In this document: piece after piece, positions 1-10,485 of the stretch
Layout: each line of letters opens with the position of its first letter
Position numbering within the stretch: the first letter of the stretch is position 1
Assembly: GCA_012934845.2 (NCBI GenBank)
Contig: WNNJ02003694.1
Span: 62,001-126,000 of the forward strand
Reading direction: 5' to 3'
Length of the DNA stretch: 64,000 nucleotides
Source: Pomphorhynchus laevis
Taxonomy: Eukaryota > Acanthocephala > Palaeacanthocephala > Echinorhynchida > Pomphorhynchidae
Position numbers and translations under genes: made by a program
The notes under the pieces: generated by a model
Seen by the model: only the letters and a program-made list of their open reading frames with translations
What the model was told of the DNA's origin: nothing
Databases searched by the model: none

Positions 1-288
1 AATCGCAAAAACAGCAAATACAATGAAAGAATTGTCAGTGTGGAAGAAAGCAAATTTATACCATTAATTTTTTCATCATCAGGAAGAGTTGGATCGCGAG
101 CTCTTAAGCTACTCAAGGACATTGACTCGATATCATCGAGGTTAAAATCAGAAAAGTATAGTGATGTATTGGTTCACCTTAAACGCAAGATTAGCTTCTC
201 GATTGCACGTGCTTCTTCACTATGTCTGCGAATGCCGCGATCAAGTAGAAGACATCCAATCTTTCCTGACAATAAATCTCATTTATAG
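1..288 (+). CDS. REL-LINE ORF, C-terminal fragment
   Basis: The window opens inside a reading frame that is open from base 1 to the TAG at 286-288. The peptide carries the C-terminal block of the REL-LINE family described at 436-3357, with 'KFIPLIFSSSG' followed by a basic, serine-rich end. In the longer copies this block follows the restriction-like endonuclease. The rest of the element lies left of the window or was lost by 5' truncation. Shortly after the stop a CCCGT/ACGGG hairpin (about 291-302) starts the 3' UTR, which becomes AT-rich up to about 420. The first 87 bases recur almost exactly at 6110-6196. It is seen as homologous to the neighbours; function in transposition is inferred from family context. 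Confidence 0.75.
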   Translation, partial: NRKNSKYNERIVSVEESKFIPLIFSSSGRVGSRALKLLKDIDSISSRLKSEKYSDVLVHLKRKISFSIARASSLCLRMPRSSRRHPIFPDNKSHL

Positions 289-435
289 GCCCGTTTACGG
301 GAACCTAATTTCTGTAAATTAACTTTTCTTTTTCAAAAAAATTATAATAAAAAATTATTAAAATGAAATAATGATGATTTTTTTAAAGAGAAAAAATTAT
401 TTATAAAACTAAAACAAATAAAGTTAGATCAATAA

Positions 436-3357
436 TTAGCTGCTCTCGTCAGCCTCACTGATGGCTACAACGTTGTTTCGGGTTTTGTTAACGGATCCTG
501 GTTTTGTTCTTGCGCTTCGAAGACACGCGCTGGCTGAACGGGAGATCCCAAAGGCGACACGGCGCTTAATGCGTGACACGATGTGCGCGTACGATTCATT
601 TCCTCGGCGAGCCTTAACTGCAGCAATTTTCTGGAATAACCCATTCGCCTCCTTTCCCATGCCACCGGATGATGAAAAAATGAGTGGAATAAATTTGCCC
701 TTTTCAACAGTCTCGATTCTTTCCCAATATTTTGAATTCTTTCTGGACGAGTTATATTCGAATGCGGAGTCAACAGATTTGGAAACGGTCGATTGAGCAA
801 AAATGCTAAATAGATTGACGTCAAAAAACGTCCGCTCGAATCTCTCATTTCCCAATCCTCGACATGATATGTCCAGTCGAGCACCCAGGTCACGACTGGT
901 CGCGTTGTTTTCAAAATTCAAAGTATCTGGGACAGGTTGCAGTCTAGGTTCAGTCTCAACGTCACGACTAACTGACGTTAACTCCTTTACAATTATGTCG
1001 CGAACCGCATCGTGCCTTATTGATGGCAGACCACCTTTGCGACAAGATAGTCCATGGCTCAAGGTCATTAAGTCACCACATGGACATATGGAACCAATCA
1101 AATCCCGCGGGGTTTGACCATAGCGTGCGGATAGGGCATCCGTAAACTCTTTCGCTGACAGATGAAAGTGCTCACTTTTCAATGGAAGGGCACTTAGCCA
1201 TGATGACGCACCATTTCTCTGGGCATGTTTTATTGCAGTCCGCACAGTCGTGTTCATTTTTTGAATCGTATCTGACAAACGACGGTTTAGTGAAGTTATG
1301 CGACCCGTTGCCAAACATTGAACCAGTTTTAATTGAGAGTTTCGTAAAGCTTGTCCTGTAATTCCAGACTCGTATGTATGGCTGATTGCTAGCGAAAAAT
1401 CATAATCTAGTGAGGATGTAACTGCAGGGTCATGTACTCCCAGTCCGCCTAAACTTAATGGAGATGTCAAGATAGTATCCCATCCATTTTCGGTTGGCAA
1501 CCCTGTCATTTTTGGCAAGAGTTTATCCCTTAACAGACCAGAAACAATTTTCAACTGATCGGTGTTGCAATCTATCGTTCTTGTTATGTATGTCCACTTC
1601 GATTGGATTGCTTTTGTAAGGCCTATGTATGCAACATGAGGGTCAACATTTGCTACTTCAGCCAAGCTTTCGAGAAGACTGACCCAACCATCGACGCATT
1701 GGCTGACTTTCATTGCTTCATATTGTGGTGTACCAATAGCGGAGCCTAGTACTGATATTCCATATAAACTGATCTCTATATCGGGCGAAGGGTGTTGGTC
1801 GATTTCGAGGCTTCGATGTGAAAGCAGTTTTGATTTGCTTGGATTCACTATATAGCCATACTTTGGACCTTCCCTCATTAAAACATCCCACACTTTCTTG
1901 ATATTCGGTAGGTCTCCGACAAAATTAGCGTCATCGGCATACCACACCTCATGAACGTTAGGAACGCGTTGGTTTGTTATTTTGTTGAACGCATTAGTCA
2001 CATCGATTGAAAGGAGACACGAATCGGGTTTTTTTTTGTACAAAGATCGAAGCTTGTGGACGGCATGCTCAACACCACATCTTTGACCTGCAGCTGTTTG
2101 AACATTTCCTGCGACATCCTGTATGTCATCTCTTACAAGGGTGAGGATGGCCTTTGAGATTATTCGTCGAGATGTGTCCGAAATGCCTATTGGACGGATA
2201 CCACCATTGCTCTTTTTCAATGCGATCAGTCTGCAGCTCGTAAACGCTTCTAAGATTTTTGGCGGGATCGGCTCAGTTGCAATCCAAATTGCGAAACTTG
2301 CCAGCGACTGTGATAACATTTGAGATTGAACTCCGAAATGGGTTAGCATATGTTGCCAGGCAGTGGAATCAAGACCTGACGGACCTGCACCGCCTTTGGT
2401 TCGCCCGCACGCAGAAAGGATACTATTCTCGTCAATGGCGTAAAAGCGGCTGGCGTGATGCTCTTTGGAGTTTGGATGCATCGATGTGAGCAACACTTCG
2501 TTTGGCGGAATTTGCGCTGAGGGATGAAGGTCCTGAAGTCTCGATAGAACTGATCTTCCATTTACGATTTCATCAGGGCGTAACACGGCTGATAATGCTT
2601 TTTGTTCTAAAACAGAAGTGGAAGCTGTCACCTTTCCTGATGTTAGAAGTTGCTGGTAGCGACGTATCCAATCTTTGCAATTTTGTGTTCGTTTGCTTGC
2701 TAGGTGGCGCTGATAGTAGTGAGCCTCCTTGTACAGAACTCCATATTCCTCCTCACACCAGCTTTTCAGACGTCTCTCCAGGACTTTTCGGATGGAGGAA
2801 ACCCTAGCGGTCGGAATACGTTGTAAGATAAGCTGGGACAATACGACTGCCTTTTTTAGATAAGATATGTCATGATCACGTTCGTGAATTGCTTTTGAAT
2901 ACAACGATGCGAGGGTAGCAACAAAACGATGACTAGCTGAGCATACAGGGAGGATAAAAAGATTCGGTGCCCAGTGGGAGACATTATAGTAGATCTCATC
3001 AATGTTCAATGTCATTTGATTTGGGGCATGTGCACTTTCGTGGAAATGTAAATTATGACTCCTATTTGCAATGTTTTTATCATTTGAAAGTATTGATGTT
3101 GTCGGGTTTCCCGAGTTTGTTTCTATTTGGCATGTGCTACTGTCAACATTGTAATCTGTATCAGCTTGTAAATCCCTCGTTCCCTTTGCAACAAGTACGC
3201 TCGCTTGTAACGTTTGAAGGATGCCGTTCCGGCAGTTAATCGCTCTGCAATTGAAACATGACGTTTTGCTCTTTGCGCATTTACAACCCTTGCATCTAGC
3301 TGCAGGACCATTACACGAACAACAAGGGATCACTGATGAAGGTTTTCCTCGTACCAT
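436..3357 (-). CDS. REL-LINE ORF: Cys-rich N-terminus, RT, restriction-like endonuclease
   Basis: A 973-residue open frame of a non-LTR retrotransposon. Residues about 12-43 hold a dense cysteine cluster (CCSCNG..CKGCKC..CFNC..C), probably nucleic-acid binding. RT signatures follow: 'GAGPSGLDS' near residue 320, 'GIRPIGISDTSRRI', 'IDVTNAFN' and 'WYADDAN' near 470. A CxC..H..C knuckle (CPCG..HGLSC..RH) lies near 755-790. A PD-(D/E)XK-like segment (ARLDIS..FFDVNLF) lies near 835-845, and 'KFIPLIFSSSGGMG' is near the end. The GPSG-type RT with this C-terminus is widespread in invertebrate genomes; the exact clade among REL-endonuclease LINEs is uncertain. About 64 residues are missing in frame between 'NAFN' and 'WYADD' relative to the copy at 3757-5997. 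The QGDP motif is therefore gone and the RT is presumably dead although the frame is open. The start is the ATG before the cysteine cluster. Confidence 0.85.
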   Translation of the reverse strand: MVRGKPSSVIPCCSCNGPAARCKGCKCAKSKTSCFNCRAINCRNGILQTLQASVLVAKGTRDLQADTDYNVDSSTCQIETNSGNPTTSILSNDKNIANRSHNLHFHESAHAPNQMTLNIDEIYYNVSHWAPNLFILPVCSASHRFVATLASLYSKAIHERDHDISYLKKAVVLSQLILQRIPTARVSSIRKVLERRLKSWCEEEYGVLYKEAHYYQRHLASKRTQNCKDWIRRYQQLLTSGKVTASTSVLEQKALSAVLRPDEIVNGRSVLSRLQDLHPSAQIPPNEVLLTSMHPNSKEHHASRFYAIDENSILSACGRTKGGAGPSGLDSTAWQHMLTHFGVQSQMLSQSLASFAIWIATEPIPPKILEAFTSCRLIALKKSNGGIRPIGISDTSRRIISKAILTLVRDDIQDVAGNVQTAAGQRCGVEHAVHKLRSLYKKKPDSCLLSIDVTNAFNKITNQRVPNVHEVWYADDANFVGDLPNIKKVWDVLMREGPKYGYIVNPSKSKLLSHRSLEIDQHPSPDIEISLYGISVLGSAIGTPQYEAMKVSQCVDGWVSLLESLAEVANVDPHVAYIGLTKAIQSKWTYITRTIDCNTDQLKIVSGLLRDKLLPKMTGLPTENGWDTILTSPLSLGGLGVHDPAVTSSLDYDFSLAISHTYESGITGQALRNSQLKLVQCLATGRITSLNRRLSDTIQKMNTTVRTAIKHAQRNGASSWLSALPLKSEHFHLSAKEFTDALSARYGQTPRDLIGSICPCGDLMTLSHGLSCRKGGLPSIRHDAVRDIIVKELTSVSRDVETEPRLQPVPDTLNFENNATSRDLGARLDISCRGLGNERFERTFFDVNLFSIFAQSTVSKSVDSAFEYNSSRKNSKYWERIETVEKGKFIPLIFSSSGGMGKEANGLFQKIAAVKARRGNESYAHIVSRIKRRVAFGISRSASACLRSARTKPGSVNKTRNNVVAISEADESS

Positions 3358-3756
3358 TGTAACTGGAACAAACTGTGAGAATTGTCAAGATTCGATCGGT
3401 TTGAAACGTTTTCACGTACTCCGGGAGAGCCCTGGACGTACGACTTCGTTGACGTGTGTAAATTTAGATGGTGTATACTGTTTTCACGTAATCTTTTTGA
3501 GTTGCCGATTGTAGAATTTTGTAAGATTTGTGAAACGCAGTCCTCTGAAACGCAGTCCTTGTATGTTATTTTATCTCAAATGTATGTTTATAAGAAACCA
3601 AAACTTTTTTTAGGTGATGACTTTCATAATGATGATTTTTTTATAATATAAATTATTCAAAAATAAGACAGCTTAAAGGTTACCCTCTAATGGGTCCAAA
3701 GTGGCAATTCAAAAACTGAATTTTTAGTTCAAAGGGAGTTGATCGTACAAATCGAC
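3358..3756. other. UTR stretch between two REL-LINE ORFs
   Basis: The part next to 3357 is probably the 5' UTR of the minus-strand element at 436-3357. The part from about 3640 is the 3' UTR of the minus-strand element at 3757-6048. Near 3670-3700, read on the minus strand, lies a short ACCC/GGGT hairpin followed by AACCT, resembling the 3' UTR hairpins near 291-302 and 49708-49727. No separate gene is seen. Confidence 0.5.
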
Positions 3757-6048
3757 TTAGAGTGGTGCGTCCTTATCGTGAATTAGAGTTCCTGGTTCTT
3801 GATACCTGTTTCGCATAGCCATCGATGTGGATTTTATAATAAGGAGTGAAATCCTGGCTCTTTCTTGACGGATCAAATCGGGATATGAAAGGTTGTTGTT
3901 GCTCGCTTTAAGTGAAGATATGCGCTTAAGTATCGAGTCCGCTATCTTTCCAATACCACCAACAGTTGAGAAAATCAACGGGTGAAACGAAGCATTTTCT
4001 ATTTTCGCAATCCGCTCTGTATATTTTGCCTGCTTCCGATTTTCATGGTACTTGAAGGGATCCTTCATTGTATCCAAGGAATAAGACGGCGCTAGGTTGT
4101 TGAAAACGCATACGTCCATAAAGGACCGCTCCGTCAGATTCCCGAAGAGGCCAGTACATCTTATGTCTGATCTTGCCTCTCTGTCCCGTGATGTGGCTTG
4201 AGATTCAAAAATGACTGTGTCTGGAACCGGGAGCAATACTGGTTCTGTACATACGAGTCGACAGGTTTCCTTGAGTGATCTAGCAATCTCGTTAGCGACA
4301 CTGTTGTGACGAATGAAGTTGAAGCAGCCTGTCTTGCATGAAAGTGCGTGTATTGTTGTTAGAGACACTCCACACGCACACTCACCCAAATAGCGGTTCG
4401 GTTTCCACTCGTATCTTATTGAAATCGCGTCGTGGAATTCTGAGGAGGATATGAACAAACCCTCAACAAACCCTGCTGTTAACCACGAGTAGGCACCTTT
4501 CATGCTGGCATTCCATAAAATTGTCTTTAAATCATTTTTAGAGTTACTAGTAATCTCCGTCACTATTCTGTTAAACTTTATTATGTTCATTTCTCTTATC
4601 TGCTTGACTACATTATGCTGAGACATTTCTAGGGGAACTTCTGAGTGGTCTCTATCTACACTAGCCCTATACATCATGCGTGATTTCTCGTATTCATTAT
4701 AGCATTCTTGAGTATAGTCGACTATACCAAGTCCTCCATATCTGCATGGTAAAGCTACTATTCTACTTGACTCATCGTCGAGGCTGTTGATTCCCAGCAT
4801 TCCCGGCAAAAGATTATGAAGTATCGCATTCTTTAAAGGTATTAGAAGACAATCTGCTACTTCACATGTTCTAAGAATGTATGAAAATTTGTGTAGCAAA
4901 GCTTTGATTAGCAAAGTGTATCCGGCGAAGGCGTCTCTATCGGCAATCTGTTTTAGCTTTTCTATTTGACCTGACCAATTCGTTACTTTGTTGATTATCT
5001 CGGTTTCAACATATTGTTCGAGCCCAATCATGCTCCCAAGGTATTTGATTCCATCGCATCGAATATCTACACCATCATCCGCGAGTTCATCCAGACAATC
5101 AATATTACAGGTTTTGCCTGTCAATACAGTACATTTTGATGAATTTGTTATGAATCCAAACGCGGGTCCTATTCGGTTAAGCTCTTTCCATACCTTATTT
5201 ATATCGCTTGGTTTGCCCACGCACGCTCCATCATCGGCGTACCAACAGTGTTTAGCGTTTGGAGCTACTTGTTTTAGTTTTCCAATTAGTGGCATCGAGG
5301 CTGCAGCGAATGCTGCCATGGCGAGAGGGTCTCCTTGTATGAAACCTTCTGTTGATTTTAATATTGAGTTATCCACCACCAGCATCGAAGGTTGAATGTA
5401 GGTATTGTGCAATATCGTCGACATTGCGGGACAGATGAATTTCATATTTTCCAGTGCCATTTTTCGGTTGCAGTTATTAAAGGCATTGGTTGCATCTATT
5501 AGTAAGATGCATTCATCAGAAGATTGACTAAACGCATCTCGAATCGTGTGAATAGCAATCTCTGTTCCACATCTTTGGCCTGCACAAAGTTGCGTAAAAC
5601 CACATACACTCCTAACATCTTTTCCAATAAATGACAACACGGTACGTCCCGCAATCCGTCTCAATACTTCTCCTACTCCAATGGGTCTAATCCCATTATG
5701 CTTTTCCAGCGGTATAAGGCGACTGACTGTGAACGCTTGTAACGCTACTGGATTTAACTTTTCGCTTGAAATCTTTATTACAAATCCGCATATCGCTGCG
5801 GCAAGACGTTTTGAGGCTAATCCATGTATTGTTAGAAATTTACGCCACTCATCTGCACATACTCCCGAAGGCCCGGCAGATCCCTTGGTACTTTTGGACG
5901 CTTTAATTATATCATCAGGTGTGATATCGAAAAACCTTGTGTCGTGATGATCCACACAACCAGCCATTTTTTCTTTCAGAAGGTATTCTTCGTTCACCGT
6001 AGAGGCTCTTGGGTGGAGTTCTTCTAATTTTTCGAGTACCGTTTTGCC
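3757..6048 (-). CDS. REL-LINE ORF, 5'-truncated, RT and endonuclease motifs intact
   Basis: The first ATG in the frame is at 5997 and gives 746 residues, but the frame stays open to about 6048. The true N-terminus, including the cysteine cluster, is therefore missing and the copy is 5'-truncated. RT motifs are complete: 'GPSGVCADEWR', 'GIRPIGVGEVLRRI', 'LLIDATNAFNN', 'IQGDPLAMAAF' (about residue 220 from the ATG), 'CWYADDG' (about 250), 'YLGSMIG' and 'YGGLGI'. A zinc-knuckle block (CACG..HALSC..RH) and the endonuclease-like block (ARSDIR..SFMDVCVF) follow, then 'FHPLIFSTVGGIG'. This is the best-preserved RT of the family here. Its 5' edge meets short tandem repeats at 6049-6109. Lacking its N-terminal domain and promoter, it is presumably immobile. 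Confidence 0.85.
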   Translation of the reverse strand, partial: GKTVLEKLEELHPRASTVNEEYLLKEKMAGCVDHHDTRFFDITPDDIIKASKSTKGSAGPSGVCADEWRKFLTIHGLASKRLAAAICGFVIKISSEKLNPVALQAFTVSRLIPLEKHNGIRPIGVGEVLRRIAGRTVLSFIGKDVRSVCGFTQLCAGQRCGTEIAIHTIRDAFSQSSDECILLIDATNAFNNCNRKMALENMKFICPAMSTILHNTYIQPSMLVVDNSILKSTEGFIQGDPLAMAAFAAASMPLIGKLKQVAPNAKHCWYADDGACVGKPSDINKVWKELNRIGPAFGFITNSSKCTVLTGKTCNIDCLDELADDGVDIRCDGIKYLGSMIGLEQYVETEIINKVTNWSGQIEKLKQIADRDAFAGYTLLIKALLHKFSYILRTCEVADCLLIPLKNAILHNLLPGMLGINSLDDESSRIVALPCRYGGLGIVDYTQECYNEYEKSRMMYRASVDRDHSEVPLEMSQHNVVKQIREMNIIKFNRIVTEITSNSKNDLKTILWNASMKGAYSWLTAGFVEGLFISSSEFHDAISIRYEWKPNRYLGECACGVSLTTIHALSCKTGCFNFIRHNSVANEIARSLKETCRLVCTEPVLLPVPDTVIFESQATSRDREARSDIRCTGLFGNLTERSFMDVCVFNNLAPSYSLDTMKDPFKYHENRKQAKYTERIAKIENASFHPLIFSTVGGIGKIADSILKRISSLKASNNNLSYPDLIRQERARISLLIIKSTSMAMRNRYQEPGTLIHDKDAPL

Positions 6049-6109
6049 TTAAATAATGAAATACCTTAAATACCTTAAATAATGAGTACCGTTTTGCCTT
6101 AATAATGAA
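6010..6109. repeat. short tandem duplications at REL-LINE 5' junction
   Basis: The strings TACCTTAAATAATGA and GAGTACCGTTTTGCCTTA each occur more than once within about 100 bases, directly at the truncation point of the element to the left and the start of a copied fragment to the right. This looks like slippage or repair-mediated duplication at an insertion junction. Confidence 0.6.
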
Positions 6110-6196
6110 AATCGCAAAAACAGCAAATACAATGAAAGAATTGTCAGTGTGGAAGAAAGCAAATTTATACCATTAATTTTTTCATCATCAGGAGGA
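6110..6196 (+). repeat. 87-bp copy of window bases 1-87 (REL-LINE piece)
   Basis: The stretch is nearly identical to the first 87 bases of the window, the coding region around 'KFIPLIFSSSG'. It is too short to code for anything. Two REL-LINE ORFs in opposite orientation to these pieces lie between the two copies. Confidence 0.85.
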
Positions 6197-6655
6197 GCCT
6201 CCCAATTTACGAAATTGGGAGGGTGACATTTACCAACGCTTACCCAGCCTAAGATTCTACGCGCGTTACGTGGATGATGCATTTATGGCATTTGATTCTT
6301 ATTTACATCCAGACGATTCTATTATTGAAGTCCTAAATTCTAAAGATAATAATATTAATTGGAGTATTGAACACCCTGATAACAACTGCATTAGTTTTTT
6401 GGACGTAAAGGTATTGCTAGGTAATCCAATCCGTACAACAGTGCACAGGAAGCATATCCCTAACATTGTAACTAGCTGGTCATCTCATTCACCTGTAAAA
6501 TTGAAAACGTCACAGGCACGATCCCTATTCCTGCGAGCGCACCGTATTTGCTCAAATGAACATTTACTTCGGGATGAATTAAGACAACGATCTGCAATTG
6601 AAGGGAAAAGTTCATCGATGTCTCATTCATCAACCAGAATGCACATTCCTTAATG
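6197..6655 (+). pseudogene. Penelope-like RT fragment (YVDD type)
   Basis: Translation gives 'RFYARYVDDAFMAFD' followed by about 110 residues with 'INWSIEHPDNNCISFLDVKV' and 'TVHRK', the layout of the palm and thumb of Penelope-like reverse transcriptases (Y-x-DD followed by an 'FLD' strand). Only the C-terminal part of an RT is present. The left end carries a perfect CTCCCAATTT/AAATTGGGAG hairpin (6198-6220). It differs from the Naiad-like copies and from the element at 57483-59417, so it is a third Penelope-like lineage in the window. Confidence 0.6.
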
Positions 6656-6796
6656 TGTAGCAATCTCGGTCTATGTAGAGATGACATATTTCCCTTCACT
6701 CGTTCACTACCTAGGCTATCCAGTATGTTCAAACTAAAACCAGAATTTGAATCAACCGGTGTTGTCTCTGTGTAAAAACTAAATCTAAACAATATA

Positions 6797-7235
6797 AATA
6801 TATGAAATTTATGTTTCGATACATTGATGATATATGCGTATTTAATTATAATAATTTTTATTCAATTAGTGAACAAATTTATCCAGAAAGCCTTATTCTT
6901 AACAAAACCAATATTAGTGATAAAGAAGGTTTATATCTAGATATGACATTAAATTAACATTAACTAAAACTAATATTAATTTATATCGTTAAGATGACAT
7001 ATTTAAATTTACAAGAAACATATTTTTGCATGAGCATTCATGCATACCACATAATATAAAATATAATACATTAAATAATGAAATTTTAAGAATTGCCATA
7101 ATATGTAATGATATTTTGAATTTCTTCAAAATCATTTAATTAATTTAATAGATACATATTTTAAACTTGGTTACTATAAAAATACCATCAAACGGAAAAT
7201 AGTACAATATATAAGGAATAATTTCATAAAACTTT
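6797..7235 (+). pseudogene. Naiad-like Penelope element, RT C-terminal fragment
   Basis: Translated pieces match the better copy at 32323-34988: 'FRYIDDICVFN', 'EQIYP.SLILNKTNI', 'FLHEHSC.P.NIKYNTLNNEILRIA.ICNDI', 'DTYFKLGYYKN'. This is the end of the RT palm plus the thumb. The copy is a decayed 3' fragment without the structured tail seen in others, and it fades into AT-rich sequence before 7306. Confidence 0.75.
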
Positions 7236-7329
7236 TTTAATAAACACGAACAGAAAAGTATAAATATATAAAGTATAATAATAAAATAAATTACATTTAT
7301 AAAATTTAATTATAAAATTTATTTATTTT

Positions 7330-8845
7330 AATTAAATTGTTCTCTATGTCTCCCGTCGTCAAACCTACTCCCTCCATATCCTCAACTGGCAGCCATCCTA
7401 TCGTGATCTCAAAAACACACGTTACTCGTCCTCCATTACAGAAACGCTTTCCTGTTCGCGATCGTTGCGCCATCGACACTAATATCACACCTTCCACTTC
7501 CTTATCTCTACAAGCACGTGTCGACCACGATGTTTTTGCCTTCAGATTCATCCTATCCTATCTTGTTGCTGCGGATAAACCATAATTTTATAAAGACATA
7601 TATTGCCGCATTCATCCGCCAAAACAAATCTCAATCTAATGCTTCTCAGCGTCCTCTCCTGAAAATTGTTTTCAAACATCGCTCTTGCGCGTCCTCTGTC
7701 CTCTCTCAACGATTTAAACTCATGTCATCTTCAACCACTCGAATGTTCCCCAATCGCACCCCTTCTGAAATCACTCAACTCTCCACGGCCCGCATCCAAA
7801 ACGACGTCGCGAGGAAAACGGCGAAACATCTCTCTCCATCTGAAACATCGACGAAAATTTTCAAGTTGTCCACACCCGCCAAAAAATTCGATGGAGCTCC
7901 ATTTCACATATATGTCTTCTCCGTAATACTCTTTCGCCACCACACACGGCTGACGCCTCGGCCTCCTAAACACTAGATCTATTCTCAAACCATTCGATCT
8001 CATCCTCAAAATATTTTCCAAGCAATCCATCGATTTCTTCTGCGTTACCGAATCCTGGCACTCAGCTTCCGAAGACATTTCTATTCGCCATCTGCTCTCT
8101 GAGGTTGCTCATTAGTCGAATCAACCCGTCCCCTAAGATCATCCCCTTCTAAATTCTTTAATCATGGCGGCATTGTCGCATTCGTCCTTAATCTCACGTC
8201 TATTCGAAAATCACTCCTCCTTTTAATGCTTGCTCCTTTGAATTGCTCGCATGTCTTTCTTCTAGACCGATCACTCTAGATATTGCCATAGTATACCGTC
8301 CTGATTGGTCAGCTTCTACCTCCTTATTTTTTACCGAACACGCTGACCTCTTTTCCCACTGTTCATTATCATTCATCCTTTCACTCGTTCTTAGCGAATT
8401 CGACATCCACCTTTAACGCCTAATTCCACCGATTTCACCCGGTTCATCAGCATTCTATCTAACTAGAATTACAAACTCATCTCCACTGCCCCACACATAT
8501 TCTTGGCGGGGCACTCGACATCATCGATGTCGTCAATCGTTTTGATACCTGCACCTCACTGTCCATCTCTGATCGTAGTCTATCCGATCACTTTCTCGTC
8601 ACCCTTGATCTCACTTCCAACCAATCATCACTTCACACACGTATCATCCTACGTCACCCATGAAGAAATCTTGATCTCCCCCTTCTCCTCTCCTCCTTGC
8701 ATAAATCGTTTATATCTTCTCCCACAACAACATCTTCATCTACTCACGATCTTGTCTTTCTTTTCGATTCTGAACTCACATCCAACCTTGTTCTTCTCTT
8801 GCCCTTCAAGCCTCACCCTCACCGTCGGTTGCACAGTAACCCATG
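7330..8845 (+). mobile_element. L2/CR1-like LINE, 5' half with APE endonuclease, decayed
   Basis: Broken frames give 'SPVVKPTPSISS' (also found near 11030 on the minus strand), then 'IDFFCVTESWH' (APE-endonuclease TESW block), 'AIVYRPDWS' and 'DRSLSDHFLVTLDL' (the SDH block). These are the ordered motifs of an APE-type LINE endonuclease. The frame is interrupted many times. The copy stops at about 8845, where an inverted copy of the same family begins, and seems to resume at about 10130. No intact ORF remains. Confidence 0.7.
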
Positions 8846-10129
8846 GTTTGATGTTGCAAATGCGTGCCGGTGCACGCTTACACGACCACCACCACAACAA
8901 AAAATCTTAATCATGTTTCGAGGAGGTAAGGAAGGAGGCGGCATTTGAATGCAATATACGAGGGAGCGCGGCGGACGTCGAGTGGGAGCTGATTACAGGC
9001 GATCTGTACATGGACGAGGAATGATCGGAGGTCGTAGTTATTAGAGTAATTAGGAACGTAGAGTAAGTGGGAATTACGGGAACGCATTGACAGAGAGATG
9101 AGGCAAGTGTCGTCTAATAAAGGGAGGTAGATGAACGATGGGGAGCCGACAGCGATGAGACGAAAAGTTACGATAAGGCGGAGTTTAATGCGGATGTGGA
9201 TGGTTGGCCAGTAGAGTTGATCAAGATATGTGGATGCGTGGTCAAAGCGTCAAAGACGCATGAGCACTCGAACGACGGAGTTGATGATGCGTTGTGTGGA
9301 TAATATGATGGATTTTGAAGAATTGGCGAAAAGGCTGAGGCAGTAATCGATTTTAGGGAAAAAAGATACATATACGAACAGAAGTCGATAAGGGGGCGGA
9401 TACGGTGGATGTCACGGAGACTTACGTTAACGAGCAGACCTTGTTGCGGAAGAAGGGTTTAACTTTGGATACTTTGGTCTGAAGAAATGACGAATAATCA
9501 TGGGGATTGATGTTGCAAGACAAAGTGCAGGTAGAAAGGATTAAGTTAAAAGTATGGCATAGAGACTTGGAGTTTAATGAAGCGTTGATTTTATGCTGTC
9601 ATAAGGAGTTGCATTTGTTACGTAGTAGGTGGAGATGAGACCAGCGAAGAGCAAGATAGTAATCACAGAGAAACGAAGTGAGCGAGCGGATAACACGTCT
9701 GAGAGCGGTGATATACTCGAAAAGCATGACGGAGTCTACGCTTTGAGAGTAGGCATTGATGTCACTCATGGCGAACGGTGCAACCGACGGTGAGGGTGAG
9801 GCTTAAGAAGAACAGAAGGTCAAGAGTTAATGTGAGTTCAGAGTAGAAAAGAAAGACAAGATCATGACGATAGGAAGTGTTATTGTGGGAGACGATAAAT
9901 ACGATTTGTCTAAGGCGGAGCGGAGAAGGGGGATATCAAGATTTCTTCAAGGGTGACGTAGGATGATATGTATGTGAAGCGATGATTGGTAGGAAGTGAG
10001 ATTAAGTGTAACGAGAAAGTGATCGGATAGACCACGATCGAAGATGGACAGTGAGGTGTAGGCAGCAAAACGATTTGGGACAGTGATGATGTCGAGTGCC
10101 CCGTCGCATTTACTCTTAATTTTATGTTG
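8846..10129 (-). mobile_element. L2-like LINE copy, inverted, internally deleted
   Basis: Read on the minus strand, the copy starts with APE sequence (10137-9910, 'LSQIVLLPTPHCPSSIVV') and passes a linker. It then jumps near 9465 straight to the C-terminal part of ORF2 ('VRDKVRSS...'; 9371-9168) and ends in the family 3' tail with a GTGC-rich hairpin at about 8850-8885. The RT core is absent, so this is an internally deleted copy. It sits inside a plus-strand copy of the same family: similar sequence (GCCCTTCAAGCCTCAC) lies on both sides at about 8800 and 10130. Confidence 0.65.
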
Positions 10130-10485
10130 CCCTTCAAGCCTCACAGTCACCGTCGGTTGACTGTACACCATTAGTGACATCAAAGCCTACTCTCAAAGCG
10201 TCGACTACGTCATGCTTTTCGAGTATATCACCGCTCTCTCAGACGTGTTATCCGCTCGCTCAGTTCGTTTCTCTGTGATTACTATCTTGCTCTTCGCTGG
10301 TCTCATCTCCACCTACTACGTACCAAACGCAACACCTTCTGGCAGTATAAAATCAACGCTTCATTATACTCCAAGTCTCTATGGCATAATTTTAACTTAA
10401 TCCTTTCTCCCTCCAATCGGTCTTGCAGCAACATCAATCCCCATGATTATTCGTCATTTCTCTAGACCAAAGTATCTATGCAGCT
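9470..10485. repeat. large inverted repeat, arms about 360 bp
   Basis: Bases about 9470-9835 are the near reverse complement of about 10125-10480. The match runs through the L2-like linker between APE and RT, including 'GTTATCCGCTCGCTCAGTTCG' in plus sense. The spacer is about 290 bp. The structure arises because two oppositely oriented copies share this segment. Confidence 0.8.

Noticed and set aside
461-1117. Plus-strand frames opposite the REL-LINE ORF
   Set aside because: They are shadows of the strongly supported minus-strand ORF and show no motif of their own.
436-3357. The minus-strand GPSG-type ORFs as host genes
   Set aside because: They occur as five or more related, truncated or inverted copies in the window and carry RT motifs, so they are retrotransposon ORFs.
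8503-8910. Ser/Pro/Leu-rich plus frames in 7300-11000 as secreted proteins
   Set aside because: They are out-of-frame readings of the decayed L2-like LINE; APE words appear in the neighbouring frame.
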